Source of the DNA: an uncultured Lachnospiraceae bacterium
GTDB lineage: Bacteria; Bacillota; Clostridia; Lachnospirales; Lachnospiraceae
DNA length: 15,348 bases
Direction of reading: 5' to 3'
NCBI GenBank assembly: GCA_910588815.1
Contig: CAJUQY010000056.1
Location: forward strand, 1 to 15,348
Each line of letters begins with the position of its first letter. Position 1 is the stretch's first letter. Shown piece by piece: positions 7,295 to 14,301 of the stretch. Position numbers and translations under genes: made by a program. Below the pieces are notes generated by a model, which saw nothing but the letters and a program-made list of their open reading frames with translations, did not search any database and was not told the DNA's origin.

Positions 7295-9172
7295 TCAAAG
7301 CCTTTTACCCTTCTCACCGAGGCAGGCCGCCTTCGCTTCCCCGTTCCGGCTGGCAGCTTTAAGCTCCCGGACAAACCTGCTGGGCTCCGCCGCCCGGCCG
7401 CTTTGCTCCTTCGTCCAGTACACATGAAGCTTCTCCTTCGCCCTGGTCATGGCCACATAAAACAGCCTCCGCTCCTCCTCCACGTCCGAAGAACGCCCCG
7501 CTTTCTCATGGGGGACCACTCCCTCATTGGCGTTTGGCAGAAACACCGCCTCATATTCCAGGCCCTTGGCCCCGTGCATGGTGGAAAACACCACCCCCTC
7601 CGGTTCCCTCCGCTCCCTCTGCCGGTTCATTTCCTCCCGGTAACGGTCCATGTGGGCGAACCATTCCGGAAAGGTTTTATATTCACCCGCATCCAAAAGA
7701 AGCTCCTCAGCCACCGAAAGAAGCTCTTCCGCCTTCAGGTTCCGCTCCCCCGCGTAGGCCCTCAGATAGTCGTCATAACCCACGGCCCGCCGGATGTGGA
7801 GTACCGCCTGGTAAGGAGGCTTACGGCCGATGGCCCGAAGATCCCCCGCAAGTTCCCGGATCCGCCTCGCCATCCAGGGCTTCTCCTCATACATGGCCTC
7901 AATCTGCGAAAGCGACGCCTGCCCGCCGGAAAATACCGACCGGGAAACATAGCGGCAGGGCTTATTGATAATCCGAAGAAGAGTCCCCCGGCTCTCATCC
8001 CCCATGGCCGCCCGGACATAGGCCAAAATGTCACCGCTGACCCAGTGGGTATAAAGGCTGGGAATCAAGTCCCTCGCCTGAAAGGGAATGTTGTACTCCA
8101 TGAGAAGCCCCAGAAGTCCCCTGCTCCCCGTGTTGGTCCGGGAAAGGACCGCCATCTCCTCATAGGGCATACCTTCCTTATAATATGCCTGGATATGAGA
8201 AAGAATCCGCCGGTTCTGCTCCGCCTCTGAGGAGAAGCCCCCCAGCACCACGGGAAGCCCCGCCCCCTTTATACCGGAAATCTCTTTCTCAAACCGAACC
8301 TGATTGTGGGAGATCAGATTTCCGGCCGCCCGGATAATCTTATCCTGAGACCGGTAATTGACTGCCAGGAGATACCGTTTCGCCCCCGGATATTCCCGCT
8401 CGAAGCCAAGCATCAGCTCCGGCCTGGCTCCGCGGAACCGGTAAATGGCCTGGTCGTCGTCCCCCACCGCAAAGAGATTGTTCTCCGGCAGGGCCAGGAG
8501 CTTTAAAATCTCATACTGGAGCCTGTTGATATCCTGAAATTCGTCACAGAGAATATAGCGGTACTTTTTCTGCCAGGCGCCGAGAATATCCTTCCTTGCC
8601 GTCAAAAGCTCATGGCAGAGCGTCAGCATATCATCAAAATCAATGACATTCTCCTTCCGGAGCCTCTTTTCATAAGCACGAAAAAGCCGCCGGAACAACT
8701 CCTCCGGACAGCTTCTGGAGTAATATTTATCCAAATCCAGCAGATCGTTCTTCACACTGCTGATCTCGCTCAAAACCTCCTGCAAAAATCCCGGAGATTC
8801 CTCCGACATGGAAAGCTCCGCCTCCGAAAGTTCCTCCGAAAGAAAGCGAAGCCTGGTCTCCTCCCCGATGATCTGGGCAGCATCATAGTGATAGGCATGC
8901 TTTAATATGCCGAAATACACGGAATGAAAGGTGCCGAAAGCCACGGGAAGCTTCCTCCCGTCCACAAGCTCCTCAAAGCGGCTCTGCATCTCCTTCGCCG
9001 CCGCCCTGGTAAAGGTGATCACCAGAATCCGGCCGGGCGGCACCTGACAATTCTCGATCAGCTGTTTCACCCGCCTGGTGACCACCGTAGTCTTGCCGGA
9101 ACCCGGCCCCGCCAATACCAGGGCGGGACCGTCTCTGTGGCAGACTGCACTTTCCTGAAACTCATTCAGCAT
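7295..9172 (-). CDS. UvrD/PcrA-family ATP-dependent 3'-5' DNA helicase
   Basis: This is a superfamily 1A helicase of 625 aa from the ATG at 9172. Motifs in order are: Q motif LNEFQ; Walker A AGPGSGKTT (about 21-29); Ia TFTRAAAKEM; Walker B DEFQD (210-214); motif III GDDDQAIYRFRGA (237-249); motif IV VNYRSQ; motif V STMHGAKGLEYE; motif VI FYVAMTRAKEKL near the C-terminus. It should unwind DNA during repair or replication. It is shorter than PcrA/UvrD (around 720 aa or more) and ends about 45 residues after motif VI, so the usual C-terminal tail is missing. This compact clostridial form may differ from housekeeping PcrA. The gene overlaps the end of gltX. TTG 9193 and ATG 9178 are other in-frame starts. 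I chose 9172 because the product then begins MLNEFQ, matching the family N-terminus. Confidence 0.92.
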   Translation of the reverse strand: MLNEFQESAVCHRDGPALVLAGPGSGKTTVVTRRVKQLIENCQVPPGRILVITFTRAAAKEMQSRFEELVDGRKLPVAFGTFHSVYFGILKHAYHYDAAQIIGEETRLRFLSEELSEAELSMSEESPGFLQEVLSEISSVKNDLLDLDKYYSRSCPEELFRRLFRAYEKRLRKENVIDFDDMLTLCHELLTARKDILGAWQKKYRYILCDEFQDINRLQYEILKLLALPENNLFAVGDDDQAIYRFRGARPELMLGFEREYPGAKRYLLAVNYRSQDKIIRAAGNLISHNQVRFEKEISGIKGAGLPVVLGGFSSEAEQNRRILSHIQAYYKEGMPYEEMAVLSRTNTGSRGLLGLLMEYNIPFQARDLIPSLYTHWVSGDILAYVRAAMGDESRGTLLRIINKPCRYVSRSVFSGGQASLSQIEAMYEEKPWMARRIRELAGDLRAIGRKPPYQAVLHIRRAVGYDDYLRAYAGERNLKAEELLSVAEELLLDAGEYKTFPEWFAHMDRYREEMNRQRERREPEGVVFSTMHGAKGLEYEAVFLPNANEGVVPHEKAGRSSDVEEERRLFYVAMTRAKEKLHVYWTKEQSGRAAEPSRFVRELKAASRNGEAKAACLGEKGKRL

Positions 9173-10625
9173 GCGCATGTTCCAGCTTCTCAATCCCCTT
9201 CTTCACACGGGCAAGTGTCTCTTCCTTACCGAGAAGCTCCATGATCTCCGTGGCTCCCGCCGGAGTCATCTGCTTCCCAGAGACTGCTGTGCGGACCGGC
9301 CAGAGTACATAGCCGTTCTTATATCCCTTTTCCTTTGCATACTCCTGCAAAAGCCCGTAAAGGGAGTCATTGTCATAAGCCTCCGTCTCCTCCAGAACAG
9401 GGAGCAGATCCTTAAGGACCGCAAGGGAACTCTCCTCGCTGGTCTTCATCTTCTTGTGGGCATACATGGAGGTATCATACTCCGGGAGCTCCCGGAAAAA
9501 GTCCACCAGCCCTGCAATATCCGGGAACACCTCAATCCTGGTCTGCACCATGGCTGCGATCTTTTTCAGATCCATGGACTCATGGAGCGCTTCCTTTAAA
9601 TAAGGCTCCGCCATCCCGTAAAATACTTCCGGAGCCATAGACTTCAAGTATTCTCCGTTCATCCACTTAAGCTTCTGGATATCAAAAACCGCCGGCGACT
9701 TGCTCATATGGCGGTAATCGAAGGCCTCCGTAAGCTCCTGCAAGGAGAAGATCTCCCGGTTATCCTCCGGGCACCAGCCGAGAAGAGCCACGTAGTTGAC
9801 CACCGCCTCCGTCACAAACCCCTGGTCGATCAGATCTTCAAAGGAAGAATGGCCGCTGCGCTTGCTGAGCTTCTTGTGGGTCTCGTCGGTAATCAGCGGA
9901 CAATGGACATAGACCGGCTCTTCCCAGCCGAAAGCCTGGTACAGCCTGGTATACTTGGGCGATGAGGACAAATATTCATTTCCCCGGACCACATGGGTGA
10001 TCCCCATGAGGTGGTCGTCCACCACATTGGCAAAATTATAGGTGGGATAGCCGTCCGACTTGATCAGGATCATATCGTCCAGCTCTGCATTGTCCACCGT
10101 AATGTCCCCGTATATTTCATCGGAAAAGGTGGTGGTTCCCTCCGTGGGATTATTCTGGCGGATCACATAGGGAATGCCCGCCGCAAGCTTTTCCTCCACC
10201 TCCTCTTCCGTGAGATGCAGGCAGTGCTTGTCATAGACCACGATCTCCTTGCCGGCCACCTCCTGCTTTAAGGAATCCAGACGCTCCTTGTCGCAGAAAC
10301 AGTAATACGCCTCTCCCTTGTCAATCAGCTTCTTCGCATAGTCCAAATAAATCCCGGCCGCCTGCCTTTCACTCTGGACATAAGGACCCACGCCGCCGTC
10401 CCTGTCCGGCCCCTCGTCGTGGCAGAGCCCTGTCTTCTCCAGGGTCCGGTAAATGATCTCCAGAGCCCCTTCCACAAACCGCTCCTGGTCCGTATCCTCA
10501 ATGCGGAGCAAAAACTCTCCGCCCTCATGCTTCGCAATCAGGTAGGCATACAGTGCCGTCCTCAGATTCCCCACATGCATCCGCCCTGTGGGGCTGGGCG
10601 CAAACCTTGTTCTTACATTTCCCAT
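9162..10625 (-). CDS. gltX: Glutamate--tRNA ligase GltX
   Basis: This class I aminoacyl-tRNA synthetase charges tRNA-Glu with glutamate. It is 487 aa, within the usual range. The HIGH-type motif lies in APSPTGRMHVGN (His17-Asn20), followed by LLRIEDTD. A CxC...CxH zinc motif in the acceptor-binding region is visible as Cys109/Cys111 (YCFC) and Cys135/His137 (KHCLH), as in E. coli GluRS. The KMSKS-type motif is KLSKRSG (about 252-258). The C-terminal helical anticodon-binding domain follows. The start chosen is ATG 10625, with AAGGA nine bases upstream; a TTG at 10634 is in frame but badly placed for that site. The downstream helicase overlaps it by 11 bases. The leader of about 75 bases is too short for a T-box. 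Whether it is discriminating or also charges tRNA-Gln cannot be read safely. Confidence 0.97.
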   Translation of the reverse strand: MGNVRTRFAPSPTGRMHVGNLRTALYAYLIAKHEGGEFLLRIEDTDQERFVEGALEIIYRTLEKTGLCHDEGPDRDGGVGPYVQSERQAAGIYLDYAKKLIDKGEAYYCFCDKERLDSLKQEVAGKEIVVYDKHCLHLTEEEVEEKLAAGIPYVIRQNNPTEGTTTFSDEIYGDITVDNAELDDMILIKSDGYPTYNFANVVDDHLMGITHVVRGNEYLSSSPKYTRLYQAFGWEEPVYVHCPLITDETHKKLSKRSGHSSFEDLIDQGFVTEAVVNYVALLGWCPEDNREIFSLQELTEAFDYRHMSKSPAVFDIQKLKWMNGEYLKSMAPEVFYGMAEPYLKEALHESMDLKKIAAMVQTRIEVFPDIAGLVDFFRELPEYDTSMYAHKKMKTSEESSLAVLKDLLPVLEETEAYDNDSLYGLLQEYAKEKGYKNGYVLWPVRTAVSGKQMTPAGATEIMELLGKEETLARVKKGIEKLEHAHAE

Positions 10626-10648
10626 GATGGTCAATCCTTACCTTTCTG

Positions 10649-10691
10649 TCATTTTCTATGGTCGTCGTTTCCCATAGTCATCATTTTCTAT
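10649..10691. repeat. 11-base direct repeats in the gltX leader
   Basis: TCATTTTCTAT occurs at 10649-10659 and again at 10681-10691, a 32-base period. Between them CTATGG (10656-10661) and CCATAG (10672-10677) form a weak dyad. They lie between the upstream sirtuin terminator and the gltX ribosome binding site, where a promoter would be expected, but I see no good -35/-10 pair. Confidence 0.5.
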
Positions 10692-10699
10692 ACGATGAA

Positions 10700-10726
10700 A
10701 TAGAATCCTGCTTAGCAGGATTCTAT
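10700..10726 (-). terminator. Perfect 12-bp stem hairpin after the sirtuin gene
   Basis: ATAGAATCCTGC (10700-10711) is the exact reverse complement of GCAGGATTCTAT (10715-10726), with loop TTA. On the minus strand it begins 7 bases past the sirtuin gene stop and is followed by only TTT, so it is a stable but U-poor terminator. It separates the sirtuin gene from gltX. The stem is A/T-ended and bidirectionally symmetric. Confidence 0.65.
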
Positions 10727-10732
10727 GCCCGT

Positions 10733-11476
10733 TCAGTCGATTGCCTGAGGAAGAACCTCGGAGGCCTTTCCATAGATCAGCACATCTGCCTCCTGATCCG
10801 TGGGATGGTGCTCATCGTTGATCAGCACCAGCTTGTTGCCATGGTAGTAATTGCGGAACCGCTTCGTCATGTAGGAATCCAGATGGGTTCCCACCACCAG
10901 CAGCATGTCTGCCTGTTCCGTCTCATTTGCCACCCAGGTGATAATGCCGTTGTCCAGTCTCTCCCCGGACAAAAGTATCCCCGGACGGATCGCCCCATGG
11001 CAGATGTTACACTGAGGTATCCCCGGAGATTCCAGGATATAATCCATAGAAAATTCCTTTCCGCACCTGGTACACCTGTTATGGGACATATCTCCGTGGA
11101 TCTCGATGACATTTTTCGCCCCCGCCTTCCTGTGCAGGCCACTGAGCGTCCTGGTGGCAACCGTCACCCTTCCCCCCTGGGACTCCTTCTTCTGCTCCAG
11201 CCTGACCAGAGCATAATGAGCCTCATTGGGAACACGGCTGCTCCTGTCCTTAAGCATCTCTTCCTTATAAAATTTGTAAAAGGAGCCCGGCCTGGTGCTG
11301 TAATAAGCCGCACTTAAAAACTCCTCCGGTGAAACCCCATATTTTGTTTCAATTTGGTAAGCATAAGGCTCATCTTTAAAATAGGGGATTCCTGATTCCC
11401 GGATCATTCCCATACCGCTGAACACCATGATCCTCTGACTTTCCTCCAGCATCTGCCGCAATGTCTCATATGCCAT
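10733..11476 (-). CDS. Divergent Sir2-family (sirtuin-like) protein
   Basis: This 247-aa protein has sirtuin architecture. A Rossmann-type start, IMVFSGMGMIRESGIPYF (17-33), sits where sirtuins have GAGxSxxSGIPDFR. ATRTLSGLHRKAG (107-119) sits where they have TQNIDGLHxxAG. His127 in IEIHGD corresponds to the catalytic histidine, four zinc cysteines are present (135, 138, 156, 159), RPGILLSGERL resembles the P(D/N)VVxFGE region, and LLVVGTHLDSY resembles VVGTSxxVx. Canonical sirtuins are NAD-dependent deacylases, but here the Ser, Asp and Arg of the first motif and the Gln, Asn and Asp of the second are replaced. The fold is therefore clear and the activity uncertain. ATG 11476 is preceded by GGCGGAG, somewhat close. 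It is probably transcribed alone, with a promoter at about 11555-11583 and a hairpin at 10700-10726. Confidence 0.82.
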   Translation of the reverse strand: MAYETLRQMLEESQRIMVFSGMGMIRESGIPYFKDEPYAYQIETKYGVSPEEFLSAAYYSTRPGSFYKFYKEEMLKDRSSRVPNEAHYALVRLEQKKESQGGRVTVATRTLSGLHRKAGAKNVIEIHGDMSHNRCTRCGKEFSMDYILESPGIPQCNICHGAIRPGILLSGERLDNGIITWVANETEQADMLLVVGTHLDSYMTKRFRNYYHGNKLVLINDEHHPTDQEADVLIYGKASEVLPQAID

Positions 11477-11554
11477 ACTCCGCCACCGCCTTTCTTTCGT
11501 TTCCCAGAAGTCTAACCTTTCCCCTTAAACGTCTCAAAATTCTGTCTTACAGCC

Positions 11555-11583
11555 ATTATACACAATTCCCGCACAATTAGGAA
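11555..11583 (-). promoter_or_regulatory. Possible promoter for the sirtuin gene
   Basis: On the minus strand a perfect TATAAT (11560-11555) lies about 80 bases upstream of the sirtuin start. At 17-base spacing the -35 position reads TTCCTA, a weak match, with an A-run just upstream. The -10 is convincing; the -35 is not. Confidence 0.45.
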
Positions 11584-11782
11584 GTGCTTTTTTCCAGAAT
11601 CAAAATAAATCCCTGTGAAAAGATCGGATATCAAGCATTTAAATCCTACATAAGCTCAGTGACGCTATGGAATGCTTTGTCTTCTTCTGTCAAGCAGGGA
11701 CTAAAAAGATATTTCATTTATGCGGAGACAGTGGTGTGGAGATTTGCGTCATGTCCTCCGAACTTCCAGACAATCTTACGCA
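11584..11782. other. Gene-free boundary stretch, possible degraded coding remnants
   Basis: No intact gene is supported. A plus-strand frame open from 11584 to 11874 overlaps the recombinase remnant antisense, has no ribosome binding site and resembles no family, so I do not call it. On the minus strand a protein-like string (KYLFSPCLTEEDKAFHSVTE and on towards YPIFSQGFILILE) is broken by two stop codons, suggesting another decayed fragment that I cannot name. Confidence 0.3.
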
Positions 11783-12000
11783 CTACTGTATCAGCTCCGC
11801 CACCACATTCAGTTCTTCCTGAAGCTGTGACTGCTCCGTTTCCAGTTCACCCGTGTCGAATAACTGCCCTTTAATGGTCTGGAAGTTTGCGGCAATCTCA
11901 TCCTTTTCCGTGGTCAGGATATTTACCGCTTTTATGAAAAGCCCCTTGACCGTTTTCATCGCCTCCGTTCCCGATGCTTTGTCAAAGCGCCAGTCGAAGA
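11783..12000 (-). pseudogene. Fragment of a large serine recombinase (C-terminal region)
   Basis: The minus strand reads FIKAVNILTTEKDEIAANF, then LFDTGELETEQSQLQEELNV and VAELIQ before a TAG at 11783-11785. This matches the segment after the zinc ribbon of large serine recombinases from clostridial conjugative transposons, where a (F/L)xxAxN...EKxEI motif is followed by an (F/L)xDT...LE...L..E(M/L)NVxxELVQ coiled-coil (family knowledge from memory). The resolvase catalytic domain, the rest of the coiled coil and the C-terminal tail are absent. The open frame extends to 12049, but the part before about residue 30 does not look like recombinase. This is a scar of a mobile element at the junction between the G/C-rich block and the A/T-rich accessory genes. 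Confidence 0.68.
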
Positions 12001-12042
12001 ATCCGAAAAATGGAAAAAGTTGCAGACTGCTATGATTCCCCC

Positions 12043-12070
12043 TTGACAATTCCCATGCAGCATCTATAAT
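12043..12070 (+). promoter_or_regulatory. Consensus sigma-A promoter for arsR-MATE
   Basis: A perfect TTGACA (12043-12048) and a perfect TATAAT (12065-12070) are separated by 16 bases. Transcription should start near 12077, within the palindromic operator described next. This is the strongest promoter in the window. Confidence 0.88.
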
Positions 12071-12078
12071 TAAAAGTA

Positions 12079-12092
12079 TTCTTAATTAAGAA
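12079..12092 (+). promoter_or_regulatory. Palindromic operator candidate over the arsR start site
   Basis: TTCTTAATTAAGAA is a perfect 14-base palindrome just downstream of the -10 box, and TATTAATTA at 12097-12105 is a partial echo. ArsR-type repressors bind such A/T-rich dyads at their own promoters (family knowledge), so autorepression relieved by an inducer is likely. The ribosome binding site GGAGG (12106-12110) follows, seven bases before the ATG. Confidence 0.65.
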
Positions 12093-12117
12093 GTCTATTA
12101 ATTATGGAGGTCATAAA

Positions 12118-12477
12118 ATGACGGATATTGAGCGATTACATAGCATTACGACACCGACGCGATATCAAATTTTGAAACTTCTGCTGGAACACCATTATTG
12201 TGTAAAAGCACTCTCAAAAAAATTGGGCATTAGTGAGCCCGCAGTTTCCCAGCAAATGCAGATTTTAAAAAGTTGTGGCCTCGTTACCGGTCAACGATTG
12301 GATTATCAGATGCACTATACAGTGAACTTGGGACTTTTAAGAAAGGCTGCTGTCTCAATAAACGATCTTGTGTCAGCAGTGGATGAAAAGGAAAAAAATC
12401 TGGAAAACTGCGACTGCGAATTTTCCGCGGTCTGTAATCGCAGAGGGAAGGCAAACAATCATGAGGACAGGGATTGA
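12118..12477 (+). CDS. ArsR-type winged-helix transcriptional repressor
   Basis: This small DNA-binding regulator (119 aa) has one winged helix-turn-helix: an N-terminal helix TTPTRYQILKLLL, a recognition region ALSKKLGISEPAVSQQMQIL (about 31-50) and a wing around GLVTGQRLDYQMHY (about 54-67). The C-terminal tail holds a cysteine cluster, CDCEFSAVC (Cys98, 100, 106), plus Cys28 and Cys53, which could form a metal or thiol sensor. The classical ArsR metal motif ELCVCD on helix 3 is not present. It is transcribed from a consensus promoter overlapping a palindrome and overlaps the MATE pump by 17 bases, so it very likely controls itself and that pump. The inducer is unknown. Confidence 0.88.
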   Translation: MTDIERLHSITTPTRYQILKLLLEHHYCVKALSKKLGISEPAVSQQMQILKSCGLVTGQRLDYQMHYTVNLGLLRKAAVSINDLVSAVDEKEKNLENCDCEFSAVCNRRGKANNHEDRD

Positions 12478-13804
12478 TTATCTGACCACGGAGAGGCCGC
12501 TATGGGCCATTTTAAAGTTATCGATTCCTATGATCGTAGGGAATTTGTTTCAACAGGCGTATACGATTGTGGATTCTGCCATTGTTGGCCATTATAATGG
12601 AGAAACCGCGTTGGCAGCCGTAGGTGCCTCGTATGCACTTACGACAATTTTTATCTCGATTGCCATCGGCGGAGGGATTGGCGCATCCGTAATTATCAGT
12701 CAGCACTTTGGCGCAAAGAGATACAGCCAAATGAAGCAGGCGGTTTGGACATTTATGCTTTCCTTTCTTGGAATCAGTATTTTGCTGGCCGGGTTCGGAT
12801 GGTTGTTCAGCAGGGAGATCATGATCGCGCTGGATACTCCTTCTGATGTGTTGGACAGCGCCGTCCTGTATCTCAATATTTATTTCTATGGCCTGCCTTT
12901 TCTGTTCATGTACAACATTCTGTCCTCCTTGTTCAATGCGCTCGGAAAATCAAGGATACCACTGTTTTTTCTGATTTTTTCGTCTCTGCTGAATGTGATT
13001 CTGGACTGGTATATGGTCGCAGTCCTCCGGTTGGGCATTGTAGGCGCCGCATACGCTACTTTTATTGCACAGGGGATCTCCGCGGTCTTGTCCCTTTTCG
13101 TCTTTTTGAGGCATATGCGCCTGTTTGCAGAGCGGGCTGGCAAAATTTTCAGTTTAAAGGAATTTGGCTCCATGTCCAGGGTCGCTGTCCCCTCTATTTT
13201 ACAGCAGTCTACGGTTTCCATCGGCCAAATGCTTGTCCAGTCTGTAGTGAATGGATTTGGCACACAAATTCTGGCCGGTTTCTCGGCGGCTATGCGGATC
13301 GAAACGCTCTGCATCGTACCAATGTCCTCCATTGGGAACGCACTGTCCTCTTATACGGCACAGAATATAGGCGCCAACAAAAAAGAGAGAATTTCGCAGG
13401 GATACAAAACAGCAAATCTTCTCGTTATCCTTATAGCTGTGATACTCTGTGTTATACTGGAATGTTATCACAAGCCGATCATCGCCATGTTTCTGGATGA
13501 AGCACCTGCGGCACAGACGATTGAAACAGGGGAAGCCTACCTAAAATTTATCGGATTTTTCTTTTGTATGGTTGGCTTTAAGATGGCGGCGGATGGAATT
13601 CTCCGCGGCGCAGGTGATGTAAAAGTATTTACGGTCGCCAATCTTGTCAACCTTGCCATCCGGGTTGCCCTGTCTTGGTTCGGTGCGCCGATCTGGGGCG
13701 TTGCGATGGTCTGGATTGCAGTTCCCTTGGGATGGACAGCCAACTTCTGTATCTCGTTTGCCCATTATAAGACAGGCAAATGGAAATCAAAAAATATCGC
13801 ATAG
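12461..13804 (+). CDS. MATE-family multidrug/cation efflux transporter
   Basis: This is an integral membrane antiporter (447 aa, about 12 spans) expected to export drugs or organic cations using a sodium or proton gradient. The N-terminal half has the family pattern SIPMIVGNLFQQAYTIVDS (about 21-39) followed by IVGHYNGETALAAVGAS. The second half repeats it as VPSILQQSTVSIGQMLVQS, then SSIGNALSSYTAQNIGANK. The length is typical. The start is ATG 12461, with AGGGAAGG nine bases upstream; the frame stays open back to 12368, inside arsR, but without a ribosome binding site. It overlaps the repressor's end, indicating coupled translation. It appears intact, unlike the genes after it. The substrate cannot be inferred. 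Confidence 0.93.
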   Translation: MRTGIDYLTTERPLWAILKLSIPMIVGNLFQQAYTIVDSAIVGHYNGETALAAVGASYALTTIFISIAIGGGIGASVIISQHFGAKRYSQMKQAVWTFMLSFLGISILLAGFGWLFSREIMIALDTPSDVLDSAVLYLNIYFYGLPFLFMYNILSSLFNALGKSRIPLFFLIFSSLLNVILDWYMVAVLRLGIVGAAYATFIAQGISAVLSLFVFLRHMRLFAERAGKIFSLKEFGSMSRVAVPSILQQSTVSIGQMLVQSVVNGFGTQILAGFSAAMRIETLCIVPMSSIGNALSSYTAQNIGANKKERISQGYKTANLLVILIAVILCVILECYHKPIIAMFLDEAPAAQTIETGEAYLKFIGFFFCMVGFKMAADGILRGAGDVKVFTVANLVNLAIRVALSWFGAPIWGVAMVWIAVPLGWTANFCISFAHYKTGKWKSKNIA

Positions 13805-13843
13805 GGTGGTTTAGGATATTGTTATAAGTAACAGGAAGAAGAA

Positions 13844-14283
13844 ATGATCGAAGCTATTTTTTGGATATTGACGATACCATATTTGATTTCAGCCAATGTG
13901 CGCACAGAGCTTTTGGGGATGCTTGCACTGCTGTCAAAATAACACCGACAGAAGATATCTGGCAGACCTTTTGCCGGATTGATGTTTCGCTCTGGGAGGC
14001 ACAAAAAGAAGGTCGGCTGACCGTTGCAGAAGTAGTACAGTTTCGAGCCAAACACTTTGCCAAAGCTATAAACGTACCCGTACAGGCATCAGCGTTTCAA
14101 CGGGCTTTATCTGCGCAGACAGCCCTGGTGCCCGGCGCTGACCATGTGATCCGCTCCCTTTCCGGGCGCTTTCCGCTGTTTGCCGCATCGAACGGGATAA
14201 AGAAGCCGAATCCATCCTGTATGATCCCTAACTATGAGATCCGAGGATTGCCGGAACTTTTGACTTTACTGACAAATAAATGA
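13844..14283 (+). pseudogene. HAD-superfamily phosphatase (YjjG-like), frameshifted and internally deleted
   Basis: An ATG at 13844 with AGGA seven bases upstream starts MIEAIF, then the frame breaks in a run of six T (13857-13862). One extra T would restore FLDIDDTIFDF, the HAD nucleophile motif DxDxT. The body then runs through AHRAFGDACTAV and LVPGADHVIRSLSGRFPLF to AASNGI (motif II), but jumps directly to KKPNPSCMIPNYEIRGLPEL, which resembles the extreme C-terminus of YjjG-type pyrimidine nucleotidases. The segment with motif III lysine and the motif IV acidic pair is missing, roughly 80-100 residues. About 146 codons remain compared with about 230 in the family. An in-frame TTG at 13861 could express a fragment, but it would lack catalytic residues. 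It lies 39 bases after the MATE gene. Confidence 0.8.
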
Positions 14284-14301
14284 AGAATGAGGAGAGAATG
14301 T

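Noticed and set aside
7169..8230. 353-codon plus-strand open frame opposite the helicase
   Set aside because: It is an antisense artefact of G/C-rich third positions in the helicase; its content is very basic and proline-rich with no motifs.
10626..10732. T-box or other riboswitch upstream of gltX
   Set aside because: The leader between the sirtuin terminator and gltX is only about 75 bases, too short for a T-box, and no specifier or antiterminator pattern was seen.
11584..11874. 96-codon plus-strand frame in the boundary region
   Set aside because: It overlaps the recombinase remnant antisense, has no ribosome binding site and no recognisable domain.
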